A DNA stretch of 64,000 nt from Megamerina dolium (Eukaryota > Arthropoda > Insecta > Diptera > Megamerinidae): the NCBI GenBank assembly GCA_963854835.1, contig OY978526.1, positions 48,291,140 through 48,355,139 of the forward strand, given 5' to 3'. Below are positions 43,188 to 54,409 of this stretch, one piece after another; position 1 is the stretch's first letter; each line of letters starts with the position of its first letter. The notes below the pieces were generated by a model. That model was not told the DNA's origin, did no database searches, and worked only from the letters and a program-made list of their open reading frames with translations. Both the position numbers and the translations under genes were made by a program.

Positions 43188-44229
43188 CTGAAAGTAAGCA
43201 AATGTTGAGTCACAATAGAGATTACAACCAAAATTTTGTTTTATTATTAAAAATTAATTAACTCTTCGAAAATTCATATACAAATTTTGTTCGAAAAATA
43301 AAAACATGGCCAAACTGTGTTTAATTTTCTAAAAATTCTTTTAGATATTTTCATTACTTATATAAATATTTATGAGATAAATGCGGAGGATGACCATCAT
43401 TTCTTTAGTTCTATAATATTAGTTTAAAATTAGCAGTTCGAAATAATAAGAACAAAGAGCAAAAGAAGAACAAATTTTAATATCCCATTATTAGTTACTG
43501 GTACTCCTGACCACAATGATTTCACAGAAATTAAGACAGGACTCAACCAGTTGATAGAAAATAATAATCAACAAAGTAAGAATGATGCAGACTTCGATAA
43601 AATATTAGAAATATTAGATCCAAAGTCAGTCTATAATTTAATTATTACAGTAGTTTATAAGGAAGTAGAAATCAGGAAACAGGAAATAAGTACACTCTAA
43701 AACTAAAAGATGTTAAATAATTTGCATACAGCGAAGGTTTCAACATACCCATAATTAATTTATTTAAATACTCAACATTCTTGTTTGAATTTACAAAAAC
43801 GTTATTATCACAATCTTAAATATCCTATAATCAATAACCATTGTAAACTTTATAATTTAATAGTTTTAGGATGTAACCACGTTAAAGTCTAATTAGATTC
43901 ACAAGTTGCAAAGCATGAAGGAAATTTCATAAAAATTTCCAAATGTAAAAGTAATCTAGGAAAAATATTGAGAACAAAAAGGCATAATGCAATGTTATTG
44001 AAGAAAACCTCGTGTATTAGATCATGGAATTACAATTATAATTATGTATAATCATTGATGAAGAACATTTATTGAATGGACTATATGTTTTCGGTCCAAA
44101 CCTCATACAATTTAATGACAGGGCTACCTTGGATAATAAAATATATCATAATCATTATCAGAATATCAAAAATATAATCCAAACTCATCAGGGTGTACAA
44201 TTAAAAATACTGCAAATATTATCATTGTA
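43188..44229. other. AT-rich DNA with decayed open-frame remnants, unidentified
   Basis: From about 43500 to 44200 the plus strand shows consecutive open pieces in changing frames (for example 'DHNDFTEIKTGLNQLIENNN' near 43510). This suggests an old coding element broken by several mutations. I do not recognise the family and make no functional claim. Confidence 0.3.
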
Positions 44230-45019
44230 CAAATTGAAAATGTGAGCTTCGTTGCGTTTAAGATGTGCGTCAATTTGTTGTCAGTTGTTCTATTGTAAAG
44301 AGCGTAAAAAATCTATTACGTCTGGTCTGTCAAAGTGAAGACATTTTAAATAACACAAATTTCTCATTGCGTTGAAGATGATGAATTACGTGTTCAAATT
44401 GCAGCATTTGTGGGAAGTGTTGCATTTGTTCTTTAATCAAGAGACAAGTACGACTGAAAGTTATCGGTTGCTATAAGAAACTTATCCTGAATATATTTCA
44501 ACAGAAAAGACGGTGACGGTTCGCGCGCTCAGGTAGGTGTGGTGAATTATGAGCTGCTCTAACCGAACGAAACCATCACCATCATCAATACCTACAGGAA
44601 TTGATGCGCTTGGGCTAAGCACTGCAAGAAAAAAAACCGCAATATGCTGAAAGACAAGACAAGATGATTTTGCAGCATGACAACGCTCGACCTCATGTCA
44701 AAACATACTTGGAAGCGCTGAAATAGTAGGTTCTACCCCCACCCGCCATATTCTTCCGACACTGGGTCATCTGATTACCACCTGTTCCGATCAATGTGAC
44801 ATGGGCCGACTGAGCAGCACTTCCGTTGTTCTAAAGATGTCAAAAATTGGGTCGATTCGTGGATCGCCTCGAAAGATCCGTTTTTTTTTAACACGGAATC
44901 CGTATGTTGCCACAAAGATGGGAAAAAGTAGTGGTCAGCGATAGACAATACTTTTAGTAACATGGTCATTACTTATTAAATACATGCAAATTTCCGAAAA
45001 AACACACATTTTCAATTTG
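44230..45019 (+). mobile_element. Deleted mariner-like element (DD41D/rosa-like), inactive
   Basis: The ends CAAATTGAAAATGTG and CACATTTTCAATTTG are perfect inverses and TA flanks both (44228-44229 and 45020-45021). The plus-strand interior retains 'LQHDNARPHVKTYLEALK' (about 44671-44725) and, in later frames, 'RSYEDVKNWVDSWIASKD'-like and 'LPQRWEK' remnants. The wide spacing between DNARPH and the next conserved block suits the DD41D type. At 790 bp with many stops it is non-autonomous. Confidence 0.75.
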
Positions 45020-45063
45020 TACACCAATATCTTCCAGCTCAGATTACACATGTTCAAATAATC

Positions 45064-45372
45064 ATGAAATGTATAAGTTTCTCAGTGGTTAGTGCGTTGT
45101 CCTTCTGATCTGTAGGTCGTGGGTTAAGTCCCCGGCTGAAGTATAAATTTAATATCGAAAAAATATTTATTTCGAAGTACCCACCTGCCGGCAATACAAC
45201 AATTTGCCATAGAAAAGCATTTAAAATACCTCTATGACAAAGTTCAGAAAAAGTGATGTCACAAGAGTTCTGCCGTTCGGAACTGGATAAAATAAGTAGG
45301 TCTCTTCTAATACTGTCCAAAATTTAACACGCACAACAGTACTGGAAGTGAAGCTCCACATATCTATTATAT
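45064..45372 (+). repeat. tRNA-derived SINE copy, plus strand
   Basis: The head TTTCTCAGTGGTTAGTGCG (box A-like) and GGTCGTGGGTTAAGTCCCCG (box B-like, with A for C at the GGTTCAA core) is followed by the same body as 33428-33787, for example GATGTCACAAGAGTTCTGCC. It ends GAAGTGAAGCTCCACATAT. The first ~10 bases of the head are lost or diverged. Confidence 0.8.
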
Positions 45373-45769
45373 ATATTTTACGCTTTGCCGAATCCAAGTT
45401 CAGATGTTTAGAAATGAGGACATTTCATCTTAAAAGAGGGGAGAGTTAAAGAACGTATTCTTAATCACGCTCATAAACCAAAACAATTTTACCAGAACGT
45501 AAACCAAAACAAACCGAAACAAGAGCAGGAAGTAATAAACAAAACTAACAAAAACAGCTTTTAAAAATTGGTGGAAATCAACTTAATGAAAGATGCAGGT
45601 TTAAGGTACACGCCAATAATAGAATTTGGAGGTATGTAAGAACCAAGTAATATACTTTTAACTTTTAAAAAATCATATTTTGCTGATTTTCCATTTATTT
45701 ATTGGTTTACGAACACTTTGTTTATTTTTTTTTTTTTTAGAATAATATATCAGAAATGATTCTCAAAGC
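45373..45769. other. Non-coding DNA, perhaps the 5' region of the Tc1-like relic
   Basis: AT-rich, no terminal repeat found. AAAACAAACCGAAACAAGAG and similar A-rich pieces only. Confidence 0.35.
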
Positions 45770-46505
45770 ACTTCAATGACAGAAAAAGCTCTGGTAGACC
45801 CAGAAAAACAACAAAACAGTATGATATCTGTTACAAACGACTAGCAAATGTTCCCGATTCAAAATTGTGCGATTTTCGAGCCGAGATCAATGAAACCTTA
45901 TCGAATCCGATTTCCAAAACAACGGTGGCGCGGCGGTTGCATGAAACCGGTTTGTATGGTCGAGTCCCTGCCAACAAAACATTATTGCGTCCTATAAATG
46001 TTCAAAAACGACTCAAGTGGACAAAATGCCGTGCTAATTGGTCGATGGATCAATGAAAACTGTTGTGATGAACCGATGAATCCAAATTCGAAGTTTTCAG
46101 GAACAAAAACGTTCTGCCGTAGAAATCAGGCGAACGATATCAATCTGGATATGCTAAGCCTAAAGTCAAGTTGAGAGGTACCAGTGTGATAGTCTGGGTT
46201 TGTTTTTTCTATGATGGTTTAGAAAATCGATGGTTGGTGAAAATCGATGGAATAATGCGGAAGGAAGGAATACTTCAGAACAACGTTATTCCATCTCTTA
46301 CCCAACTCCAGATATTGGTCGAAAGAATGCTCAGAATTTGTGAGACAATCATTAAAGCGAAAAGCGGACATATTTACGAAAAACGTCTCATATGAACATT
46401 CGATTTTTTTTTTTCAAATAAATTCCAAAATATGTGCCGTGGCATAATCAAAAATCATTTCTAAACTGTTATTCTACCAAATAAAGTGTTTATAGACCAA
46501 TATAT
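45770..46505 (+). pseudogene. Tc1-like transposase relic
   Basis: Plus-strand fragments read 'CDFRAEINETLSNPISKTTV' + 'ARRLHETGLYGR', 'WSMDQ*', 'DESKFEVFRNKN', 'SVIVWVCFFYDG' and 'IMRKEGILQNNVIPS', in the order of a Tc1-family transposase. Stops and frameshifts separate them, and the DNDPKH and SPDLNPIE regions are missing. Termini were not identified. Confidence 0.7.
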
Positions 46506-46509
46506 AGGT

Positions 46510-46829
46510 GGGCTGGCAAAAATCCTCTTCCAAATCCTCTTGTGGTTGCCGGTTGGTAATGGCCGCCAAGGCAGTCAGCTAATAATGGTGTTCGGACCAC
46601 CAAACCTTCCATAGAATAGAGGTACGACTGAGTACGACTGCTATCCCCCCTAAGCCGGGATAGCACGTGTCCATAGGCTTAATGTTTGCAAATTAGGGGT
46701 TATCATACTGTATTTTATCGTCGCACCTCACTGATACCTGCCCGCCTCAGTGAGTAACTGTGGGCTTACCGTGTTGCTGAGGGCTATGACACGGCGGACC
46801 TTCTTTTTCCCCACACTAGTGGTATTTAT
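46510..46829 (+). mobile_element. Loa-like LINE, 5' segment before the Gypsy insertion
   Basis: A GC-richer stretch (GGCCGCCAAGGCAGTCAGCT, GCCGGGATAGCACGTGTCCA, CGTGTTGCTGAGGGCTATGA) ends where the LTR begins at 46830. The continuation is at 51193, where LINE ORF1 follows. Assignment as 5' untranslated region is inferred from position and composition. The upstream start is approximate. Confidence 0.55.
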
Positions 46830-47135
46830 TGTTACGAAAATCTCTTTATTGGTCTGTTCGTATCGACTAGATTGCATAAAAAAAAAATGTACACAGCAAT
46901 TTATTTTCTTATTAATAAAATTCAAATATCTCAAAGGGAATCTGATTTCCAATTCTTTTGCACAAGTATATTTTTCAAAAAAATGCTCATACTTCTTTTG
47001 AATGACTTGAATCTCACTCTAACTTTGACATTTCCTCGTTCGGTTTTTAATCTAGTATCTTTAATATAGTTTCTAGTATCCTCTCATTCTGGCAAATCCC
47101 GTACTTTTCGCGAGCGTTTGTGTTAAGTGACAACA
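46830..47135 (-). repeat. 3' LTR of the Gypsy element
   Basis: 306 bases, TGTTACGAAAA...AAGTGACAACA on the plus strand (TGTTGTCAC...CGTAACA in the element's sense). It matches the other LTR closely but contains an extra TTGGTCTGTTCGTATCGACT-type segment near its left side. Confidence 0.88.
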
Positions 47136-47470
47136 CTGCCCTCCACTTAAATTTGTCCGTCCCGAACAAGTGTTGCCATATCGCCGTGATAAGGAGCCAG
47201 CCGTTCTAGATATACTATCTTAAATTTTGCTCAACGATGCCCCGATTGTTGAATGCGATGCACAACATCGGTAATTCTGTTTATCACTTTACAAATATGG
47301 TCCCAGTGTGTTTGCAATTTAAAAAACAAGGCCTTTTTTCGTTGTGGATTATGAAGTCATATCAGGTCTCCTTCATGGTAGCCTTTTGAATATGTTCGTA
47401 AATAATGTCTGGCCTTCATCTTGTCACGTGTTATCTGATTCATGAAACGATGCACTTCATCTAGCTGATT

Positions 47471-50400
47471 TCATTTGCTCTCAACGACAGATGATGGATT
47501 TACTCCAAATTTCAAATCAGCCGGTAATCTTACAACAGTACCGAAAACTGTTCTTGCTGGTGTTGTTGTTGTGGAATTATGCTGTTCAGACCGATATGCA
47601 AGTAGGAACATTGGGATGTGAGTGTCCCAATCTTTTTGATGCTTGTCAACGACTTTCCTCAAGTACCCACGAGTTTTATGTACGCCCAACATAGCGCAAA
47701 CTTCTTTAAACATCGTTAATTCGAAGTTTCGCCCTTGGTCTGAATGTAGCTCTAATGGAACACCAAATCGTATAATCATAATACTCACGAATACTTCAGC
47801 AACTGTGCTCGCTTCTTGATTTGGGATAAGGTACACTTCTGGCCATTTGCTAAAGTAGTCCATTACTACCAACACATACTTATTTCCCAAGCTGCTCGTG
47901 GGGAACGGTGCCGCTATGTCCATCACAATTTGTGCAAACGGAGCACCCGTGTTGTACTGTTGCATCTTACCTCGGCTCCTTCTATGCGGACCTTTTGCTG
48001 ATGAGCATTGATCACATCTTCTTATAAATTCCGCCACGGATTCTTGGCATCCAACCCAGTAGAAACGCCTCTTTATCTTTTCCATTGTATGCATTGTGAT
48101 ATTCTGAGATTACCTCATTGATCCTGGACTTTTGTACCACCAGGTTATTTTTGGTTTTGCCATCTTCACTTTCCCATGTCCGGTACAGACAACCATCACT
48201 AAGGTGCAAGCTTTGCCATTGCGCCCAGTATGCCTTAGATATCGGGCTTTCACTAGCCATTTCTTACCATTCTGGTCGGATGCCATGCTCATTACTTTCC
48301 ACGATTTTTGCAAGATCTGGGTCGTTCCGCTGCTCTTTTTATATTTGTTCACTGGTCCAAGACTCTTCTGAGACGGCATTTAAATGGCGGATGACTACAA
48401 TGTGTTCCTTGCTTTCGGCTCGTGAACAATGTTTGCACTCTGTGGTGCAGGGACGAAGCAATAAGGCATCAGCATTGCCATGATGACCTCCTTTACGGTG
48501 CTCAATTGCAAAGTCGTAGCTTTGCAATCGCTCAATCCATCACTCTAATTGAGCTTCTGGATCCTTGAATTGTAGTAGCTACCGTAGTGCTGAATGGTCA
48601 GTCCTGAGATGGAATGGTTGTCCGTACAGATACTTATGGATGTGTTTCCATTATTGCAAGTAGCTATCTTCGCGTTACGCAGTAGTTTCGCTTTGGTTTT
48701 GACAAATTTTTGCTGTAGTAGGCTATCATTTTTTCTTGTCCATCTATTATCCGAGACAGTACTCCGCATCCGTATCCAATATAAATGTTTTGCAAGGTAT
48801 TGGGTAAGCTAATACTGGTGCGGAGCAGTGTTGTTCTTTGAGCTGTTCGAAAGCCTTGTCTTGTGTGTTACCCCATTTGAATGCCTGATTCTTTCTAGTT
48901 AGCTCATGTAAGCCACTGGCTATGTTTGCAAAGCCAGGCACGAATCGACTATAGTAGGTACACTGCCCCAGGAAACTTCTTAGATAATGCAGATTTGCTG
49001 GTTTTGTCCATTCTTTCACCGCTATTTTCTCGTCGTTCGTGTGAACGCCTTCCGTGGTTACATTGTGACCGAGATACTGAACTTCACGTTTGAAAAGTGA
49101 ACATTTCTTTGACTGAAACTGAGTCCAGCGGCTTCTATTCATTCAATTACCTCCTTCAGTTTCATGTTTCACTATAGCTGTTCTTCCGGCAGTTTTGCCT
49201 TTATGTGCAAAAATGGACCAATGCTTCCTTTAGTCCATTCTTGCATCTGCGCCATTGCAATTTCTTTGCCCGAATTGCTTCCAATTTTTGCTATTGCTTT
49301 ATCCGCTCCACAATTAATCACAGCTGTAACCTCTTGACATTGACCAATTATTGTTCCTTTTCTTACGAATTTTAGTGTACCAGATGGATTTAAAATTCGA
49401 ATAGGTATCCTTCCATAATTTTTAGACTCCACTAGTGTTTTTCCAAGTATGATGTTATTGACTTGGTCCTTTTTGGTAGCTTCCACAACCCACAACTTGC
49501 TTATCCCTCAATCCGCATCTATTTTAGCCCATATGATTGCCTCCGAATTTGCTGGTATTTTCTGTTGTTGGCATATCCGGACCTGTCTTGTACTTCCAGT
49601 ACGCTCATAGCCAGCATTTAGTGGACATTCGACATCCATATATCACAATATTCGTCGACTTAAGTCTAATGCAACGATCATAAAATCTATGCCAATAATT
49701 ATTTATTTTCGAGTGAGTAAATGAATGCTTTATTGTTAATTTTTCCATCGATGGTCAGGCTGTTAGGCACACGTTTCATTTGAGAGATGAGGATGGTGGG
49801 GCAACCCGTTGTGAGAGCCAGCCCACGCCCCTTGGAACTGACTGGTTTTAGTTTAGTTTACCACGTCGTCGGGCTTCCGTTTTCGACGTAGACGGCAATC
49901 CCGTGGCATATGTCCAGGTTTATCACAATAAAAGCACTTACCACTAAATGTACCTTCACGTCGAACTACTGCAGCTTGTTCGGACTTGATCACTTGGCGT
50001 ACCACTTCAACCAGATCATCCGTTTCCGTCTCCAATTTTCGAACCTTATGTATTGGACAACACATCAAACCAGTAGCCTCATATGTCAGCGTACTGCTAA
50101 CGGTTTCTACATAAGTCGCTCTCGGGTACATGATTGTTTGGTTGTTGGTTTCTGGATCACGTATGCCATCGATGAATGTCACAATCAAGAAGTTTTTCGT
50201 TATCTCCCCAATGATTTTCTAAGGCCGAAGTTTCAAATTGCAACTTAAAAACAACAAAAGCCGTGGTTCCATCCAACGTTGGTGGTTTTAATTTGATGAC
50301 ACCAGATTCTCGAACGATTATTGTAGTAGTTCCAGTTAGTTCCATTAAATTCCAGGTGCGGAATCTTCTGGTCTATTGTAACTTGTTTTTCGATTAGCTC

Positions 50401-50619
50401 TTGAACTTTCTGATCTGGTCTATTCTTTTTAAGAATTGCTTCTGAATATCTAAAGTGGCATTGGAAAACTGTTCCTACATGAAACTTTTCTTCAAATTTC
50501 TCTCGCAACAGCGTAGCCATTCCTATCTTAGATTCAATAGAATTTTGTGACATTTCCCTCCTAATTTCAGTAGAATCCTTCTTACGCTCAATAGACTGTT
50601 GATCAAGAGTCTCATGCAT
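47471..50619 (-). pseudogene. Gypsy gag-pol remnants
   Basis: From right to left on the minus strand: a gag frame (50157-50619), a gag zinc knuckle with C-x2-C-x4-H-x4-C spacing (about 49880-49950), a region before the polymerase (49172-49495), and the C-terminal part of the reverse transcriptase with the 'LRSFLGQCTYYSRFVPGF' thumb/connection block (48747-49142). Then come RNase H leftovers and an integrase with its HHCC-like finger, 'MDYFSKWPE' and 'SDQGRNFE' (47471-48094; conserved D and D visible). The catalytic fingers and palm of the reverse transcriptase are deleted at about 49143-49172, and stops and frameshifts separate the rest. Confidence 0.82.
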
Positions 50620-50893
50620 CTACTGCATCATCGATTTCATAAACTCCATAATTTGTCCCGATGTGTCTGTTTTTTCCACTTTTCAATTGCACCATCTGCA
50701 GCATCTTCTTCATAGAACTTATGTACATCAACATTTACACCTTTAGCCTCCATAGCCTCTCGTAGTCTCACTTGCAGTTCTGCCTTAATAGCGGATGAGG
50801 ATAATCGCAATTATGCCAACTGTTGTTTCAGTTGTTCCACTTTCAGCTGGTCAAATTTCACCAATTTTAAGCAATCCCGCCGCTGTCACCAAT

Positions 50894-51192
50894 TGTTACG
50901 AAAAATCTCTTTATGTACACAGCAATTTATTTTCTTATTGATAAAATTCAAATATCTCAAAGGGAATCTGATTTCCAATTCTTTTTCACAAGTATATTTT
51001 TCAAAAAAATGCTCACACTTTTTTTGAATGACTTGTATCTCACTCCAACTTTGATGTTTTCTCGTTCGCTTTTTAATAGTAGACTTAAGTCGTTTTTGAT
51101 GTGGCAGTGCTCTATTATACTGTTTGATAACCCTTCTAGTATCATCTCGTTCTGGCAAATCTCGTACTTTTAGCGAGAATTTATGTTAAGTG
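50894..51192 (-). repeat. 5' LTR of the Gypsy element
   Basis: Begins TGTTACGAAAAATCTCTTTA and runs to GTTAAGTG. The final ACAACA seen in the other LTR is missing or altered. It lacks the ~30-base segment present near the start of the 3' LTR and has its own extra stretch at about 51070-51130. The differences suggest an old insertion. Confidence 0.85.
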
Positions 51193-54100
51193 ATTTATTT
51201 ATTAGTTACAACCATATGGAAGAACAAAATTTAAATAAAATAAATAAATTAGCAGGTTCGCATACTGCTACTCAATTGGCGGATCAAGTGGAATGTAATA
51301 AACGTCAAATTCTAACTACTAAACGAAGCTCCTAAAGTCGGGGAACTGTGGCTGTTGAGGGAGTTTCGACATCCTAGGAGTTTTCCGGTTTCTGCGCTGC
51401 AAGAAAAGTGACAGGTCTGAGTGGGGCGGGTACCAAAAGGTATCTGCGCTATCTCAATGAGGGCTTAACGCCCGAGGAAGTCAAGCAGAAAGTGCTCAAT
51501 CGCGCTAAGAGCACCTCTGACACAAGGAAAAGGGGCGCTAATGAAATCAGTCCAGCTGATGAAAACTCGGCCCAAAAAGCAGGGCTTTTGATACTTAATC
51601 GGGAGTTACGACAAGAAATTTGCCAAAACCTACCTCGAAGCCAAGAGCGGCCACCAGGAAAGCGGGTGTCAGCTACGCCATTGTCACCAAAGCCGTCAGA
51701 CTGGCTATAATCCCGAAAACTCAAAAACCTTTTGATGGATGAGATGTTCAAGGGTTCTGAAACCGAACTTTAATTTGATGGCATCCACTTTCAACCAGGC
51801 CTCATCCCTGTTGACTGTTCCACCGTAGCGGTTGCTGAATGGGTGAAGGCGACGATACCCAAGCTATCTGGATGGAAGGGGACAGAGCTGACAACGTGCA
51901 CTGGATATGCTATCCTTGGTTTACATCTGATGATGGCATACCTTCCCGGTCAGCGGATACCGACGGCAAGAAACTCCTCGATCTGTTGGTAACTCAGAAC
52001 AAAGCGCTGAGCACCAATCTTTGGAGCATCTTTAGCAGCAAGGATGAGAAGAACGGAAAGCTGTTAACGATCGGCATTGATGATCGATCGCTTGAAGCGA
52101 TCAAACCTAAAGACTGCAGAGTGGCCTACAGATTTGGCAAGATCCCCGTACATCTGCACAAGGGACGTGCAATAGGAAAGCCTCTAGACGCAGGGGCCAC
52201 AACTGAGCAAAATTCAGCTGACGCCGAAGAGATTCTAAAGGAGGTGACAAAAGAAGTGGTCAGGAACGAGATGCCTGCAGCCGAAAGCGAAGGCATCAAC
52301 GCCATCAACGCTCTTACGCTAAAACTGACCAGCGAAATAGAAGACTCCGACGACATACTCCTGTCAGACATCGATGATGTAATGGCAGAGAGCAATACGA
52401 AGGGGAAACTAGCACGCCAGTAACGAGGAGATGGCCAACATTAGAGTTGCTCAAAATTATCTCCACCATGCGGAGACCGCCTCGGCAGTCATCGCTAAAG
52501 CAACACTCAGGTCCAACCTGAACATAGTGCTGGCCCAGGAACTCTGGGTATTCAGGGGCCAAATCAGAGACTTGGCAGTATCTAATACGCAGGTAATATG
52601 GGACAGTAGGTGTGTGAACCCAAGAGCTTCCATAGTACTAATGAAAAATATAAAATACTTGCGTCTTTCAGAGTCCCTCTCTAGAGATCTTGTAGCGGTA
52701 CAGATCCCGGTCAACATCAACGGGCGTACACGTGACGTAATATTTGCATCAGTATACTTACCGGGGGACGATACTCGGGTCCCTCCCAAGCTTTTCTACA
52801 AACTGGTACAGTACAGCAAAAGGAAGAAGCAACCTCCAATACTTGAATGTGACACCAATGCGCATAACGAGGTATGGGGGAGCACCGACACCAACAAGCG
52901 TGGTGAGTACCTTCTTGAATTTATAATTAGTAATAAATTAGAAATTTTAAAAGTGGATGATACACCAACTTTCGTAACTAGTGTACGGAAAGAGCTTTAG
53001 TCTTGTTAAGAATTGGGTAGTATCCGACGAACCATCAATGTCCGATCACAGAATACTGCGATTTGACATAGAGGGGGATCAATTAACACACATTAAGACG
53101 TACCTTGGTGGAACAATGATCTAATGAAACTAAGAACGAATGTTCGTATGTTATCAAATATATCAAAAATTACCGGAGATTGGACTGAATACAGAAGGAC
53201 TCTAACACTCTACAATAAAGAGATTAGGAAAGCAAAACGCATTCGTTCCAGAAACTTCTTCTGTATGAAAACTCTATAAAGTGTAAGCCAAAGGCGGTAG
53301 TATATAATCCACAAACCTTAAAAACGGAGATGGTTCCTTCACAGAAAATGAAGAAGATATGGTAAGACTACTCTTTGACACACACTTACCAGGATCTTCC
53401 ACATTTGTGGCAGCAGGGACAGAAACCTGAGAAGAATAAGCAGGAATGAATGGATCTTGGGAGGTGAAATTTGCACGGAACCTAGGGTCAGACGGACAAT
53501 TAATACCTTTAAACCATTGAAATCACCGGGAGTAGACGGAATTATTCCTGTCTTACTTCAGAATTGTATAGAGCAGCTATTAGGTCCACAGACGAGAATA
53601 GCTAGAAGCAGTTTAGCGCTAGGTTACATACCTACGATATGGAGACGGTGGTATTTTTGCCGAAGGTAGTTAGGAAAGACCCGCTTCCTAAATCCTTCAG
53701 ACCAATCAGCTTAACATCCTTTCTTCTAAAAACTTTTGAGTAATCTGTAGATAACTACATCCGGACCACAGCCTTAGTAAGAAATCCACTGCGCTCTTGT
53801 CAGCATGCCTATAGAGCAGGGCATTCCACTGAAACTGCTCTTTATCAACTGTCGAACTTCAGGATAGCTTGGAAAAAAGGAAACGGAGCTATGGGCCTTC
53901 CTAGACATAGAAGGTGCCTTTGACAATACTTCACATGACTCTATCAGAAGAGCTCTTACAAGAAGAGGGGTTGATGATACTCTAGCTTCTTGGATGAGTG
54001 ATATGCTTCATACCAGAAAGGTTGAAATACCAACTAGTACAGGAAGTATAATTGCGAGCATTACACGAGGTTGCCCACAAGGAGGTGTACTATCACCACT

Positions 54101-54409
54101 TATGTGGAGTATAGTAGTATACGAGCTATTGTTAAAATTATAAAGCAACGGTCTGTCATTTCAGGGCTATGCGGACGACATTGCTATCATCTGTAATGGT
54201 AAATTTGAGGATACTCTCGGTATAATTCAGCTAGGTCTCAAACTAACGAAGGGTTATTGGGTCACGGTTGGGCTGAATATCAATCCAGCAAAAACAAAGA
54301 TAGTACCATTCACACGAAAGTATAAACTTATACATCTTAAACCTTAAATCTATACCTTTAGACGGTATAGAGATAGAACTTCAGAAAGCAGTACAATTCT
54401 TGGGTGTCC
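51193..54409 (+). pseudogene. Loa-like LINE: ORF1 and first part of ORF2
   Basis: ORF1 pieces lie at 51408-51710 and 51839-52423 (gag-like: 'SGAGTKRYLRYLNEGLTPEE', 'LLTIGIDDRSLEAIKP', 'PVHLHKGRAIGKP'). ORF2 starts at 52431 and stays open to 53000 as an endonuclease (ANIRVAQNYLHHAETASAVI; QELWVFRGQIRDL; CDTNAHNEVWGS). Broken reverse-transcriptase frames follow, with 'FRPISLTSFLLKT'-like, 'FLDIEGAFDN', 'GCPQGGVLSPLMWS' and 'GYADDIAIICNG' at about 53690-54200. The element is interrupted at 54409 after 'QFLGVL' and resumes at 59147. Many stops make it inactive. Confidence 0.8.

Larger units (their letters stand above)
46830..51192 (-). mobile_element. Gypsy/Ty3-type LTR retrotransposon, internally deleted
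   Basis: Minus-strand element of 4.4 kb between two ~300-bp LTRs. Next to the left LTR lies a purine-rich tract on the minus strand (AAGTGGAGGGCAG, 47136-47148). Next to the right LTR is ATTGGTGACAGCGGCGGG, in the position of a tRNA primer-binding site. Gag, RNase H-proximal polymerase and integrase pieces follow in the order expected for Gypsy, but most of the reverse transcriptase is missing. It splits the 5' end of a Loa-like LINE. Confidence 0.85.

Noticed and set aside
43430..44220. Reading the AT-rich remnant as an envelope-like gene of an LTR element
   Set aside because: The resemblance was vague, no signature motif was visible and no LTRs flank it, so it is left unassigned.
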